Shown: positions 33,940 to 46,989, counted from the stretch's first letter. The stretch: DNA of 64,000 nt from Anthoceros angustus (GCA_010909165.1 MU008176.1:227501-291500), one strand, 5' to 3'. The notes: generated from the sequence alone by a model not told the origin. Numbers and translations: made by a program.

Positions 33940-35727
33940 ATGGGAGAAGGGATTCAAAGACAGACAAGGAAGCAACAAGAAGCACGAGACTTCACAAACC
34001 CAATTTTCGTCGACTGCAGAATCTCAGGCACTTCATCGAGGTAATTAACATGGGAGACTGGGAGGGAACACTTTCAATGTCAAGAAAAACTCTCACCAGG
34101 ACATAAAAATCCCTGTAACCTCCGAAAACCAAGCTCCTTAAAAGCTCACATTGTAGGGAAAGAGAGCATCGCCACAATTGCTGGTCTATATCCTGTTCCA
34201 GGTTTGCATTAGCACCATGCACAGCTCTGGTTGACTTAGACCCCCGCCCGTGCTGCCTATTCACCTCCGACCACCTGCCAGAGAGCATGTCGATAAATGG
34301 AAGAAGAACAATTCGTACAAGCTCTGACATGTCTCCGTTCCGAGCCTTTACCAGCCTGTATTACCCTGTACATGTGATCACCTCTGCGGAGAGTGCAATA
34401 TCCATGCTCTCAAGAAAGTCAGTGCTCCAGTTGCCCTGCACAGAAAAATTTGATCTCCAGCACACAATTTTCCCTGATCCAAGAACGGTGACCGGCTCTG
34501 AAACACCTCAACTAAACTGCAACAAATGTAGCCAAAGGCGCAGATTAAGTCACCAATTACCAGGCAACAAAATCCTCAACTAAGAGCGCGAGAGTTCAGA
34601 AATTGCGAGAACCGCGCTTTCCATTCCGCTAGACAAAGACCGCAATTTGATGCCTGATAAGTCAAAGAAAAACTACTAGCCAGGCCGATCGGGCCAAACT
34701 ACCTCTAGACCACAATCCGCGTCTCCACTGACAGCCAAGGCCAGCCATTCGGCTGGAACACGCACAGCCAATGCGAGACGACTCAGAACGCTCCAACCAG
34801 CTCCGTAGAGCAGCACGGCTGCGCAAATCCAGCTCTATGAAGCTGCTCACGCCAGAAAATGCGCCCGATACCTCCAAAGCCAGAGAGCGAAAGCCAGCAG
34901 CAAAGCGCCAAGAACTCCCGCGCTCTTGGGCCAAGAGACGCGAATCGAAACGAGGCAAAGTGCCGTGGAGCAGGCAACATTTTCCGCATCGCTGGAGCGA
35001 GGCAGGCGATCTCCGGACCGGGAATGGTACAGCCGGAATGGCGTGAGAAATTGGAAGACTGGCAAGAGGAAGGAAGGCGGGCTTCTGCAGCAGGACAGGA
35101 CAGGACAGGACTCAACGCGGAGGAGGGAAATTGGAACAACAATATTTTAATGCGTTTTGAAATCGCTTTTGGACGCCTATTTCGAGGGCAATCATCAGAA
35201 AACGGCTCGGCAGTCTGCGGCTAACCTCAGGTCAAGCGCGGCCTGACCGCGGGTTAGGGTAGGTTAGAATACAGCAGTAGAACAAGAATCAGTCAGGATG
35301 AGGTACAGTAGGCTGGCGTGAGGAACACAGATCCAGGGCCAGTCAAAGAATTGAGCTTGCGGGTCGCCATGTTGCATGCATGCCGCTTGCCATCGTCGTT
35401 CAGAGCATCTTTGTGCGGAAGTGAAAACAACGGCTTCTGTTCATCACACGATTCAAATGACTCGCCTGTGAGTACGCAAGCTCTCCAGTCAGGTGCGGGA
35501 TGTGATGTATGTCCGACCTTGTACAGGACATGCCATGCCCTGACATCTCGGATGCGTGCCCGAGAAGCTTGTCCATGAAAAACCATGGCGTGCTCGAGCC
35601 CTAGCCCAGCCCTAAGCCCCAACACCGACCTGTGACTTGCCATGGCGGAATTGTGCTTTCTTGGCTAGTGGGTGAAAAATGCGGCAGGAGGCCCACCTTG
35701 GATCACGTGGCATGGTGTGGTTGCTGT
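33940..35727. other. intergenic region, no supported gene
   Basis: Only short open frames without motifs occur here. A (CAGGA)4 microsatellite lies at 35091-35110. The 34650-35150 part is GC-richer and open in several frames on both strands, but nothing is conserved enough to call. The right end is the 3' flank of the PPR gene. Confidence 0.4.
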
Positions 35728-38700
35728 TCAGTCTGTAGAGCCTTTGTTCAGATTTTCCATCAGACTGTCCAGCTTGTCGTAGATGGCCTTTCTCTGTGGG
35801 TGGCCCAAGTCGTCCACCACAAACCGATGAACTTGATTCTCTGCCTCAATCCAGGTGGTCCCGGGCTGCTTCGATACTCTTGCCAGCTTCATCTGCTTTC
35901 TTACCTCAGCAGCTTCCTGGGTTCTGCCAGCTGCGGCGTAGATGTTGGACATCAGGACATACGGAGCTGCTGTGCCTGGATCAATTTGGATGAGTTGGTC
36001 GAAGGCCCGAGCTGCCACTTCCACATTGCTGTGTGTTTGACATGCCCCGAGGACAGACATCCACAGGCTGGCCTCGGCTGGTACCGGCATCCTCTTGATG
36101 AAGTCCTCAGCCTCCTGGAAATGGCCAGCACGGCTTAGAAGGTCCACCATGCAGGCATAGTGCGTCATGGTGAAGGTGATTCCCAGCTTCTGAGCAGCGG
36201 TTGTGAAAATCTGGCAGCCTTCGTCCACCAGACCAGAGTGACTGCAGGCGAAGAGGACAGATATTAAAGTGACCTCGTTGGGTTTCATGCCCTCCTGCTG
36301 CATTTGCTGGAAAAGTTCCAGGGCTGTTTTGGCCTGTCCATGCTGGGCGTATCCCCCTATTATCGCATTCCATGACACTACAGTCCGTTCAGGTAAGCTG
36401 TCAAACACTCTGCGCGCCTCATCCAAGCTCCCGCACTTGGCATACATGTCGAGAAGGGTGTTACCAATCACGTCATCTGACTGGAAGCCACTCTTGGTAA
36501 TCTGGGAATGAAGTTCCTTAACATCAGCTAGGCTGCCAGAGTCTTTGAGGATGCTTAGGAAAGTTGTTTTGTTCGGTTGGGTACCTTCGTTTTGCATGTC
36601 AAGGAAGAGTTTGAAAGCCTTGTCGCTCATCCCATGCTGGGCATAACCACCAATCAGGGCATTCCAACAAGCTACGGATTTTGCAGGCAGTTTGTCAAAG
36701 AGTTCACGCGCCTCATCCAACCTCCCACATTTTACATACATGTCCACAAGGTTCATCTTCACTGCTGCATCAGACTCCATGCCGCTGTTGACCAAGTGGT
36801 CATGGATCTCTTTGCCTTGGGCCAGAGCAGCTGTGCTGCTACATGCTCTTAGGATGCTCAAGTATGTAGCCTTGTCCGGCTGAATACCTTCTTGAAGCAT
36901 GTGCTGAAATAACTGCAGAGCCTTCTCTGTATCCCCCTGTTGGGCGTATCCACCAATCACAACTGTCCACGAGATGACATCATTCTTTGACAGCTTGTGG
37001 AAGACTTTGTGTGCCTTATCCATACTCCCACACTTGACGTACATGGTCATGAGGGCATTGCCTATTGCGTCATCTATCTTTAATCCTCTCTCTTGAAGCT
37101 GGGCATGTATTTGCGTGCCTTCATCGAGGGCTGTGATGGTTCCGCATCCTTTGAGGATGCTCAGAATAGTCACCTTGTCTGGCTCCAATCCCTCGTCTTG
37201 CATTTGCTTAAACAGTAGCAAACCTTCTTGACCTTGTCCATGTTGCACATATCCAGCAATCATGGTATTCCAAGAAACAATAGTTTTCTCTGGTAGTCCA
37301 TCAAACAGCTTGCGTGCTTCATCAAGGCACCCACACTTGGCATAAGTGTCCAAAAATGCATTCCTTAGAACAACGTCCGACTGAACTCCACTCTTGGTTA
37401 CCTGGGCTTGAACTTGTTTCACTTTTTCTAGGGCCGCTATGCTGCCAGCTGCTTGCACAACTGCCAGGAATGTTACTTTATCAGGTTCAATGCCAGCCTG
37501 CAGCATTTGCTCATACAGGATAAGCGCCCTCTCACCATCTCCATCCTGTGCATAACCTCCAATAATAGCCGTCCATGAAACAACATCTGGAGCTGACAAG
37601 GTGTCAAAGCATTTCTGTGCATCCTGTATGCTCCCACACCTGGCATACATGTCCACAAGGGTGCTTCCGATAAGATCATCCTTCTCTAAGCCATGCTTCA
37701 GGACTTCTGCATGAATAGTTTTAGCCAGACTGAGGTGCTCCCTGCTCTGACAGGCCTTTAGCAAGCTCAAAAAGGTCATTCTGTCTGGAACCATGCCTTC
37801 CTTAAACATTTCAGAGAACAGGTGGAGAGCTTCTTGACTTTGCCCATGTTGGGTGTACGCGCCAATAATTGCATTCCATGAGACTATATCTCGCTGTGGC
37901 AATTTGCGGAAAATGTTCCTAGCATCATTAAGGTTCCCAGCTCTGCCATACATGTCGACAAGGGTGTTGCCAATGGCTGAATCCAACCCCAATCCAAGTT
38001 CAATCACCTGTACGTGGATCTGTTTGCCCTGCTCCACACTCGGAGAACTGCTACATGCCTTAAGAGCAGCCAAGAATGTAACCCTGTTGGGTTCCACGCC
38101 CTCCTCCTGCATCCGTTTATAAAGTTTGAGCGCTTCCTCAAAACGTTTGTGCTGAACATATCCTCCGATTAGGGAATTCCAGGACACAACACTCCGTTCA
38201 GGCAAAGTGTCGAACAGTTTACGTGCCTCATCCAAACTTCCACATTTTGCATACATGTCTACAAGACTGCTTCCAATAGCAACATCAAGCTTGATGTCAC
38301 TGTCTGTAAGCTGCTCATGAATTTGCTTGCCTTCAAGCAGAGCACCGATGCTGGCACAGCCCTTAAGTGCACCCATGACTGTTATGCGATCTGGCTTCAC
38401 CCTCTCCTTCTGCATTCTTGTAAAAAGCTGGAGTGCCTCACCACCTAACCCATGCTGTGAATACCCACCAATCATAGCATTCCACGAGGCTACGGTCCTC
38501 TCAGGCAACCTTTCGAATAAATCCCGAGCCTCATCTACAGCTCCAAATCTGGCATACATCGCTATTAGAGTGTTTGCCACAGTTGTATCTAATTCCAGTC
38601 CACATTCAATGAGCTGGGAGTGCAACTGTTTTCCCTCAGCTGGGGCAGGAATGTGGGTACATGCTTTCAACAGGTGTGTGAAAGTGAATTTATCGGGTGT

Positions 38701-40272
38701 CAACCCCTGCTGTTTCATCGCCTCAAAAAGTTGCACTGCTTCTTCACCCTGCCCATGGTCGGCGTACTCAGCAATCATGGTACTCCAAGATTCCACATTT
38801 TTCTCCAGGATACCGTCAAACACATTCCGTGCCTCACTAAGATTACTAAGCCTGCCATACATCTTCACTAGAGCATTTCCAATGTCAACATCCAGATGAT
38901 ACCCAGCTCTGGCAACCTGCTCGTGGATCTCCACGCTTCGATCTGCAAATACTGCACTGTCAATCTGACTAGCTCTAAGGATGGTCAGAAAGGTGAGCCT
39001 GTCAGGCTTCACTCCCTCATCTTGCATTCTCTTGAGCAGCTGGAAGGCTTCCTGACCACGCCCCTGCTGGACATACCCAGCAATCAGCGCATTCCAGGAC
39101 GCCACTGCCTTTTCCGGCAGCTTACTGAACAACTCAACAGCAGCATCTAAGCTCCCACATTTCACATACATGGACACAAGGGTTGTCCCCACAACAGCAT
39201 CCAACTCCAAACCAGTTTCTTTAAGCTGGGCATGCACCCGCATGCCCTCATCCAAGGCCATAATGCTGCCACAAGCCTTGACTATACTGACAGCAGTGCC
39301 TTGACTCAGCTTCATCCCAACAAGCTCCATCTCCTGAAACAGCTCCAGCGCCAGCCACACCTGCCCATGCTGAAGACATGCACCAATAATAGTATTCCAG
39401 GACACCACATCCTTCACCACCAACCCGTCAAACACGTTCCTGGCCTCAACCAAGCTCCCACATTTCGCATACATGTCCATCAACGTGTTCCCCACAAACA
39501 AGTTCCGGTCCGAGCCTGCCTCGCAGATGTGCGCATGAACCTCCCTCCCATCCCCCAGAGCTGCTGCACTGGCACACGCTTTCAGCACAGCCACATTAAC
39601 GTGGTTGTTGGGACTCACATCCGACTGCAACATTTCCCTGTACAACTTGATAGCCTCCTCCCCCTGCCCAGAATGCGCATGTGCCGAGATTATGGCCTGC
39701 CAGGTATAAGCGTCTGGTTTAAAACCCGACCGAAACACTTGGTCTGCTTCCCACAAACTACGGCACGCAGCAAACAGGCGGATAAGATGGTTGTGAAGAA
39801 AAGCATTCGACTCGTACCCTGTGCTCGAAATCAGGGCCTGGACTCGCCTCCCACAGGCCAGGTCCTTTTCCCTGCTGCACCCCAGCAGAAGAAGGTGCAG
39901 GGCCCCACTGCTCACCCGCACTCCCTTCTTGTGCAGACTATCCAGGGACTCAACAGCCTCATCCAGCCGCCCCTCATCACATAGCCTTCCAATAGCTTCC
40001 CCTGCAATCGCCACCTACAATCAGCACCTCAACACACACGTAACAGGATCACTTCAACACACACACATAACAAAGACATCCACATCCACATACGCATACC
40101 GGCTAACATGCACACATGAGACAACATTGGCAAGCAGAAAATTAACATGGAACATTATCTTACTCACGTCATCATCCTGAGCAGGATGTGAGAAATGCAG
40201 GGATGCAGCCCGGCCGTAGCGACAAGGAATGCCGGGGACCAGAAGCGGCCGGAGCCGATGCCCGAGAGCCAT
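35728..40272 (-). CDS. large PLS-class PPR protein, E type
   Basis: Predicted organelle RNA-binding protein of 1463 residues in two exons. Exon 1 (40168-40272) encodes 35 residues, Arg-rich and without acidic residues until its end (MALGHRLRPLLVPG...), as expected of a chloroplast or mitochondrial transit peptide. The donor GAC|GTGAGT and acceptor TTGTAG restore phase 0, so exon 2 starts at 40014 with a Val codon and not with a Met. Exon 2 is one open frame of roughly three dozen PPR repeats, many with the L/S-type signatures DMYAKCGSLDEARKLFD and VSWNAIIGGYAQHG. The C terminus carries E1/E2-like motifs (YVLMSNIYAAAGR, then GTTWIEAENQVHRFVVDD) and stops with no DYW deaminase domain. PLS proteins of this kind usually specify sites for C-to-U editing with a partner deaminase, or act in RNA processing. 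Divergent from the TFIIIC gene. Confidence 0.92.
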
Positions 40273-40445
40273 GGGACCTCACGGCTTCCAGAAACAGAAC
40301 AAACCCGGGTCAGGTCAGGTCATATCAGATACGGCAATATGTATATGCAGGCTAACTAAATATTTTTACACACTATAAATGAGACCCGGACGTGGTCTGG
40401 TTCGAACTCGAGGTCGCAAAGCCTCTCATTTTTCGCAGCGAGGCC
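40273..40445. promoter_or_regulatory. 173-bp shared divergent promoter
   Basis: The only DNA between the start codons of the PPR gene (minus) and the TFIIIC subunit gene (plus). It contains a TATA-like ACTATAAATG near 40372 pointing toward the TFIIIC gene, an AT-rich core AACTAAATATTTTTAC at about 40353-40368 and a short tandem AGGTCAGGTCA at about 40311-40321. Confidence 0.6.
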
Positions 40446-43400
40446 ATGGACGAGGAGGAGGACTGCGTGAGGCTTTCGCTCCAGCAGGACGCGGAGCAGC
40501 GGAATCTGCCGCACAGGAAGCGAATTTTTTCTGAGACGCTGGCTGCGAATTCTGGAGCTTCGGACGGGGAGGGAGATGGCGGAGGCGAGGAGCCGGCAGG
40601 GGCAGGGCAGCTGGACGACGATGACGAGTTCGGGGACGACGATGAGGAGGAGGGGGAGGAGGAGATGGACGATGCAGAGCTGTACGAGGATTGTTTGGAG
40701 TCCGCGGGGGACACTGATGGAGAGCAGGAATCGCGGCAGGGGGAGGAGCAAGGGGAGCTGGATCCGCTGGCGCTAGTGGAGGAGGATGCACAGGGAAAGC
40801 TTCCTTATGAGCAATTCGAGCGTCTGGAATACGAGGCGTTGGCTGCGCGGAAGCGGAGGGACAGGCAATTGGCTAAGAAAGCGTGAGTGCAGCTTTGGTT
40901 GAAGGATTGTGCAGGTTGCGCATATTTTTGTTTGGATTGTTCGTGGGTGGATGCGACAAGGGGTTGGTAATGGCTTTGTGCAGAGCAGGGGCCCCGGCTC
41001 CGAAGACGGCGAAGTACCAGGATGTGTTTGGAGCTGATGTTGATGAGATCTTGGAGAGTTCGTGGTTGCGGCCTCGACAGCGCGGAAGGGGCGAGGTACT
41101 GGGACGTCTATGTTGCAGCCGCTGTTTGTGTTGATAGGCGTGGTTATGCTCATCTGTGGTTTGTGTGACTGTCCAGCCCAAAAAACGAGGCAGAAAGAAG
41201 CTGCCACCAGGGGGGGTGAGGCTGACGCCTGAAGTTACCAAGAAGCTTGGGAATGCAAACTTATTGTATGCTACTGGGAAGTTCGATGAGGTACTGATAG
41301 GAATATCTCACGATAATGTGGACATGCAAGATTTTGGTACTCCCGACATGGATTGGCTGAGCTTATGCATCGTGTGGTCTAGAAAAGAAAAGTATTGCTT
41401 ATGGACTTACTATGATCTTGTGGTGGGTAATGAAACTTGTGTCCAGGCAATAAAAGTTCTGTCGGAGGTCGTAAAATTGGCGCCATATGTCCCAGATTCA
41501 TATCATACTCTTGGCCTGGTGCATGAGGCGATGGGGAACAGGAAGAAATCATTGAGCTTTTACATGCTAGCTGCAACTGTGACTCCAAAGGATTCAGCTC
41601 TGTGGAAACGTCTGGCGTCTTGGTCAATGTAATGGTGCTGCTCTCTGTCGTGTGACAGCTTGAAAGCTGAGAAAGACCTAAACTATGTCCTTAGGCAGTT
41701 TGGAAGGGCCGATTCTACCAGGTCTTCCCTTCATGTTCTTATGCACTGCTGGCTTTGGCCCGAGAAACCATTTAACGTTAATGACGTTGTTTCAATGTCT
41801 ACAGGGAGCAGGGAAACATTGTCCAAGTCATTTGGTTACTTACAAAGGCAATAAAAGCAGACCCTCATGATGAAGATGCAAAGTGGGATCGGGCATCACT
41901 CTATGTTGATTTGGGAGATTTCAAGAAGGCAGCGGATGCGTATGAGCAAATTTTAGTTTCTCGCCCAAGTGATGTCGAAGTATGCAAGATGGTGTCAAAG
42001 GTAACGGGAGTCATCATTTAGTATTCAGTGTACAAGGCCTTTGCTGCCACAGGTGCTCAAGGGATGCACTCTGATACTGCACCTTCTTCCATGCAGATGC
42101 AACACAAGATTGGTAATGTAGAACGGGCTACCCAGGTGTTGGAAAATTTGTTGGAGGAGCATCCTGCTGAAGCTGATTTGACTGCTGTCAACCTCCTGGC
42201 TGAATTGCACATGCGGTCTGGGACCTTTTCTCAAGCCGTTCTTCAGATTGACCGAGCAAGACACTTATACTGTCCAGAGGGATTGCCTCTAGATCTTGCT
42301 GTAAAAGCTGGAATATGCCATGCTTATTCAGGGAACTTGGATGAAGCGGAGGTGAATGAATGTTGCCACATTGCTTGCAGCCTGTCGTTTAATTTTGGAA
42401 GGTTACGTGGATGGATTTCTTTGCTCTTTGAAGGACCTAGTGCTCACTTGTAGTGTTTGCTGAAGCAGATGCATTTTGAGGACCTTAGAAGAGAGAAGGT
42501 TGAAGACTTTGCAGACTTGATATTGGATGTAGGTGATGCCTATCTCGCGTTAGAAGAACATGAGCGAGCACTCAAGTATCTGAAGATGCTGGATGGAGTT
42601 AAGGGTTATGACAAAGTATGTCCTGCCCTTGAGAGAATTGATCGGATGGTGTCATTGAAGTCGGAGCTTTATGTTGCCTTTTTCCTTTATGAGCCTTAAG
42701 TCTTTGTAGGTTCTTCACTCACAACTTCTGACCTGCTAAGGATAGTGAAATGGTGCTTTGCTTTACAGCCTGAGGTCTGGTTGAAGATTGCTGAGTGCCA
42801 TGTTGGGCTCAGATCATTTAATGATGCTATTCCAGTCTACTATCAAGGTTTGTGCTCGTCGTTCATTCAATTATCTGCCATTCATGCAGCCTGGAAAACT
42901 GAAGGCTAAGATGCTGGTCTAGAATTGTGAACACCCCTATTGTGGATCCAGTGGTAAAAGAGATACCACATCATGTCGAAGCTCGGTTGACGTTGGCGAC
43001 TTTCCTCTACAATCTCGACAGGGACGAGGAAGCATTGGCTTTGCTTGTACCCCCAGGTTCTGTAACACACTCAATTTGGTTGGAAAACATTTTGGTAATG
43101 TGCAAGCAGTTGCCTGATTCAGTTGAGTGCCACACCTGTTCTGTCCAGATGTTGAACCACATGGAACTTCAGAAACTTCTGGAGAGGAGCAGGCATGGTG
43201 GAGGGATCCCAAAGTGAGGCTGTACCTGGCAGAAGTTTACTACAACCAAAAAAGGGATTTGGAATATGTGGAGGTCATGCTGCCTCTCATTCAAGAGTCT
43301 CTGCAATTGGATGCTTTAAATCAGAAGGTGCTGGACTCCACTCTTTCCCTGCTGTGGTAAGCTTTGCTTTGTGACTCACATTTTTCTGAAACCTCCCAGG

Positions 43401-45368
43401 AAAGGCAAGCCAAAGCTCGAAAGGGTCTCCACAAAAGTGTGCTTGCAGCTAGAGTGCGCCTGCTTGATGAACCACAGCTGGACCAAGTATTCCAAGGCTT
43501 TTCGAAGCCTATTGCGTCACGTCTGGACTTGTAAGTTGCCTTCGTCATCTGAATGCTCGGTGCCTGAGTTCTGCATATTCTTTCGAGAGTATGTGCTGAT
43601 TTTCCTGCGGCTGCTATCGGTGGCGGGCCTTCACTCAGGGCAAAAGCTGCTAGGGCCAAAAAACAGCTAGCTAAAAGGGCTGCTCAGAAGGAGGAGAAAA
43701 AGGTAGCTGCATTGGAGGCTGGGCTTGAATGGGAGAGTGATGAGGACTCAGATGAACCACCGGTAAAACAAATGAGAATCCTCCTCCTGGTGCATATTTT
43801 TGCTGGCTCCTCACCATGTGTTAAGCCAATTGTGTGCGTTATATCAGGAAATGAACTTGAAGGTTCCACCCTTGCCAAATCTGCTCAAGGATGATGAGCA
43901 CTATTGCCACTTGATTCGGGTAAGCATTCTTAATGGTTTCAGTTGCTTGTAGAACTTGGATTTGGTTTTGGTCACCCATGTCGACTTACCTGATCAGCTA
44001 GTTGTTGGTGTTTGATCTTACCGGTTTCAGTTGCTTGTAGAATTTGGATTTGGTTTTGGTCACCCATGTCAACTTTGCCTGATCAGCTAGTTGTTGGTGT
44101 TTGATTCCAGGTTTTACAAACATGCAAGACACTTGGATCAATGGGAAAATACTTCCAAGCACTCGACGTGATCCATAACGTGTTGGCAACTGCACACAAT
44201 GTGCCCAAGGAGAAAAGGGATGAGCTCCGAGCTCTTGGAGCTCGTATGGCACTCTGCAACTTATTTTTCAACCCCAGCAATCCACGCACTGGCTGAAGCT
44301 TGCCCTCCATAACTTTTGTATGTCGCTGCAGAGATCGCATACAAAACAAGAGATTCAAGGCATGGCTATGAATGTGTCCGGTACATGGTTCAACAACATC
44401 CCTACAGCAATGAGATGTGGAACTGCTATTATCAAGTTGTCTCGCCGTAAGCATCTCCAACGAGCACCATGTTTTTTGTTATGATTCAGGATGTTCACGA
44501 CTGACAGTTTGCATGTTTCAGGGCCATTATGAACCGGGCAGAGGCTCGTGTTCCTAAACACAACAAGTTTATGCTGCAAATGAGGGGGAAATATCCGGAT
44601 TGCATACCCGCAATTATGATTTACGGGCACCAGTTCGCAATGATAAGTCAGCCTCAAGGAGCTTTACGGGAATACCTTCAGGCTTACAAATACAAACCCG
44701 ACAACCCTTTTGTGTGCCTCTGCATAGGTAGGTTACGCTGAACTGTATAAGTTTTAGCTCGTACGTTTGGTTTATCCAGTCACTAGAGGTTGATTTTCTA
44801 ACCCTGACCTCTCGCCTTGCGAAAAATAGGGCTGTGACAGTCTGCTACCTCATTTCATCCTGTGTCTCTGTGTAGGAGTGGCTTTGATCAACCTGTCTCT
44901 TGGTTTCCGCCTAAGCAATCGTAATCAAACTATACTGCAAGGTTTCTCCTTCTTGTACCAGTATCAGCGTCTGTCCAAATATACACAGGTAATGCTTGTC
45001 TCGTGGTGTGTGCATTATGTGAAGCGATTCTGGGGACACGGGAAACCTGAGTGCGGTCGGGATTGTCACAGGAGTCTAACTACAACATCGCCCGAGCGTT
45101 TCATCATGTTGGCATTGCACACTTAGCGGTTCTCTACTACGAGAAGGTTTTAGCCCATGTGGAGGAGGACCATCCGATTGTTAGACTCCCACATCAAAAG
45201 GGCGATTTTGCGTCTCAGGTCCCAGAGGTTCCTCGAGGGGGATCGGTAAAACATCTGGGTCACTGCGACTTGAGGCGAGAAGCTGCTCACAACCTTCATC
45301 TACTACACCGTAAAAGTGGTGCTGTGGATCTCGCCAGACAAGTACTGAAAGATCATTGTTCTTTCTAA
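40446..45368 (+). CDS. GTF3C3: TFIIIC subunit 3 (TFC4/TFIIIC102), TPR protein
   Basis: TPR subunit of the RNA polymerase III initiation factor TFIIIC, which binds the A block of tRNA genes and recruits TFIIIB. Eighteen exons join in phase: 40446-40882, 40984-41095, 41177-41290, 41447-41628, 41805-42000, 42097-42351, 42469-42615, 42769-42847, 42952-43056, 43149-43327, 43400-43530, 43639-43762, 43848-43919, 44111-44243, 44332-44446, 44522-44727, 44876-44988, 45072-45368; about 998 residues. Exon 1 has a long Asp/Glu tract and the conserved YEQFERLEYEALAARKR. Exon 2 encodes ESSWLRPRQRGRG. TPRs follow (ADPHDEDAKWDRASLYVDLG, GICHAYSGNLDEAE). Near the end come QIAYKTRDSRHGYECVRYMV, then INLSLGFRLSNRNQTILQGF and the terminal REAAHNLHLLHRKSGAVDLA, all diagnostic. 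Exon 7 could also start at 42454. The last exon may hide a small in-frame intron around 45181-45270. Confidence 0.92.
43935..44106 (+). repeat. 88-bp tandem duplication inside a TFIIIC intron
   Basis: Two copies with period 88 (43935 and 44023) of a unit containing GGTTTCAGTTGCTTGTAGAA and CTAGTTGTTGGTGTTTGAT, a few differences apart. They fill almost the whole intron 43920-44110. Each copy carries pyrimidine-rich TTTCAG, so the duplication also doubles potential acceptor sites. Confidence 0.9.
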
Positions 45369-46517
45369 CTTTTGTACTCCGAGTCGGAGGGCGTCGAATT
45401 GCAGGAGCTCCATTGGCACATGAACTCATTGGACATCAGAATCTGAGCGGACGGTGTTGAGTGTGTTGGCATGGGACAACGTATATGCGCGCCCACTGTA
45501 GCTCTCCGAAAGCTCTGGCTAGGTGATGTGTGGCATAGACCAATTGGGCCTTATGCGAGACGGAAAGTAAGTCCAAGGTGATCTAATGCCAGGCATTCTG
45601 CTGAAAATTTTCGTAGAGGACGAGGTACGTTATATGAGAACGCGTTATACTCCTGAATAGGCACGCGGGATGAGCATGTCATTGCAAAATTCACCTAGTG
45701 ATTAAAAGGCTTAATATGAATATCTTAGAAATTTAAAATTTAGTTCACGGGAAGAGGACTTTCCGCGAACCAAATTTTGTGAAGAATAACGTAGTTTCAC
45801 CATAACGCTACGGTGTGCAGACTGGCCAGGAAGAGGGGGTTCTTCTTTTTATGTTTTTCGATCATATACAATACAATACAGTGAGGCCATAACATGTAGG
45901 GTCAGTAATCACCACGTTTACTACCATAACATGTAGGGTCAGTAATCACCACGTTTACTACCACGACTTAAGCTTGGTCACCTCGGATGAGGTACAAGTA
46001 GGCTCTCACCGTCTAACCTGTACATAAAGCATACCAATGCTCGCTCCAAGCCATATAACAACCTTCATGAACCATTAATTGCAAACATAATGTCATGAAT
46101 GGCATAATGGGTGGCAAAATAATGACCCCCATTGGGACAACAAGCAAGGTGCATCCTAGATGCGTCCAGGGCTGCGCCACACTCACGGGTAAAGTGAGGA
46201 AGCTGAACTAATCCCAAATGAAAAAGCATCATTGTAGTGAAGGTTATAGGTGCGACGTGAAATCCCTACATGCATGGACGAGCCAATAGCCAAGCTCCTA
46301 CGCCCTTCCCAAAACAAGAGAGGAGACAAGGCTCTTGTGGGCCTTGGAATAGAAGGGTCCAAAAGGATGGACTGGAAAGCTTGGCTGAGTTGTTTGTCAC
46401 ACAAGGATGATTGCAACTCGTTAAAACCGTCGGTGAGGAAGGTCATGAAAAGAGGGAAGAGCTGCCTTGCTTTGATACATAAGATGTACCTATAGGTACA
46501 TGCGTTATATATAGGAA
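45369..46517. other. 3' flank of TFIIIC gene and retroelement border
   Basis: No supported gene. A 37-bp tandem duplication (ATAACATGTAGGGTCAGTAA...) lies at 45889-45962 with two copies. An 18-bp perfect palindrome centred on CCTATAGG is at 46484-46501, next to the left LTR. Confidence 0.6.
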
Positions 46518-46711
46518 TAGAAAATCAGGTAGGCTAGGATTGTTCTGTAGTGATAGAGGGAAAGAATTATTAAGTCAAGATTGGCTCCAACTGAGCCTTA
46601 TACATTGTGACGTCTGCTAATAAGGAGGTGTGACTCCTCGTGATAGGGTGTGTGGCCCTAACGGCCTTACTGGCTAACGGTGCTTCTAATTGCAGCTGTC
46701 TGTGTGTTCCA
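46518..46711 (-). repeat. 3' LTR of copia derivative
   Basis: On the minus strand begins TGGAACACACAGACAGCTGC and ends CCTACCTGATTTTCTA. About 90 percent similar by eye to the copy at 50949-51130, with a small indel. The polypurine-like GGAGGAGTATTCAATT immediately precedes it. Confidence 0.78.
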
Positions 46712-46731
46712 AATTGAATACTCCTCCTAAG
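46712..46731 (-). other. polypurine-tract-like site
   Basis: Minus strand CTTAGGAGGAGTATTCAATT directly abuts the 3' LTR start TGGAACAC, the position and composition expected for the plus-strand primer of a copia element. Confidence 0.55.
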
Positions 46732-46989
46732 ACGCGGCATGTTAGGAGAATGGTTGTCCTCTTGACTTGTAACCAAGAACACCAGGTACGTATCGCCGTT
46801 AATGTTCTTAAGGGTGTAGCACCGAACACCTTGGATGCGCATCGCCCCCTCCAGCTGCTCCTTGGGGAAATGCCGACTCCAATTAATGGTTCTCCCAAAG
46901 GTAATAGGCATTGGCTCTGTGCAAAGCGGCAAAGGTGCTTGTACCGCTGCATCCTCCCCCAAGCGCCTGCTGCGGGTTCCTCCCCCTGA

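Noticed and set aside
35241-35268. Telomere-like TTAGGG sequence
   Set aside because: Only a single GGTTAGGG occurs, no array.
35632-39984. Several plus-strand frames, the longest about 250 codons
   Set aside because: All lie antisense to the PPR gene and arise from its regular repeat composition.
40014-40014. Start of the PPR protein at the beginning of the long exon
   Set aside because: The codon there is GTG directly after a TTGTAG acceptor; a 35-residue transit-peptide exon supplies the ATG at 40272.
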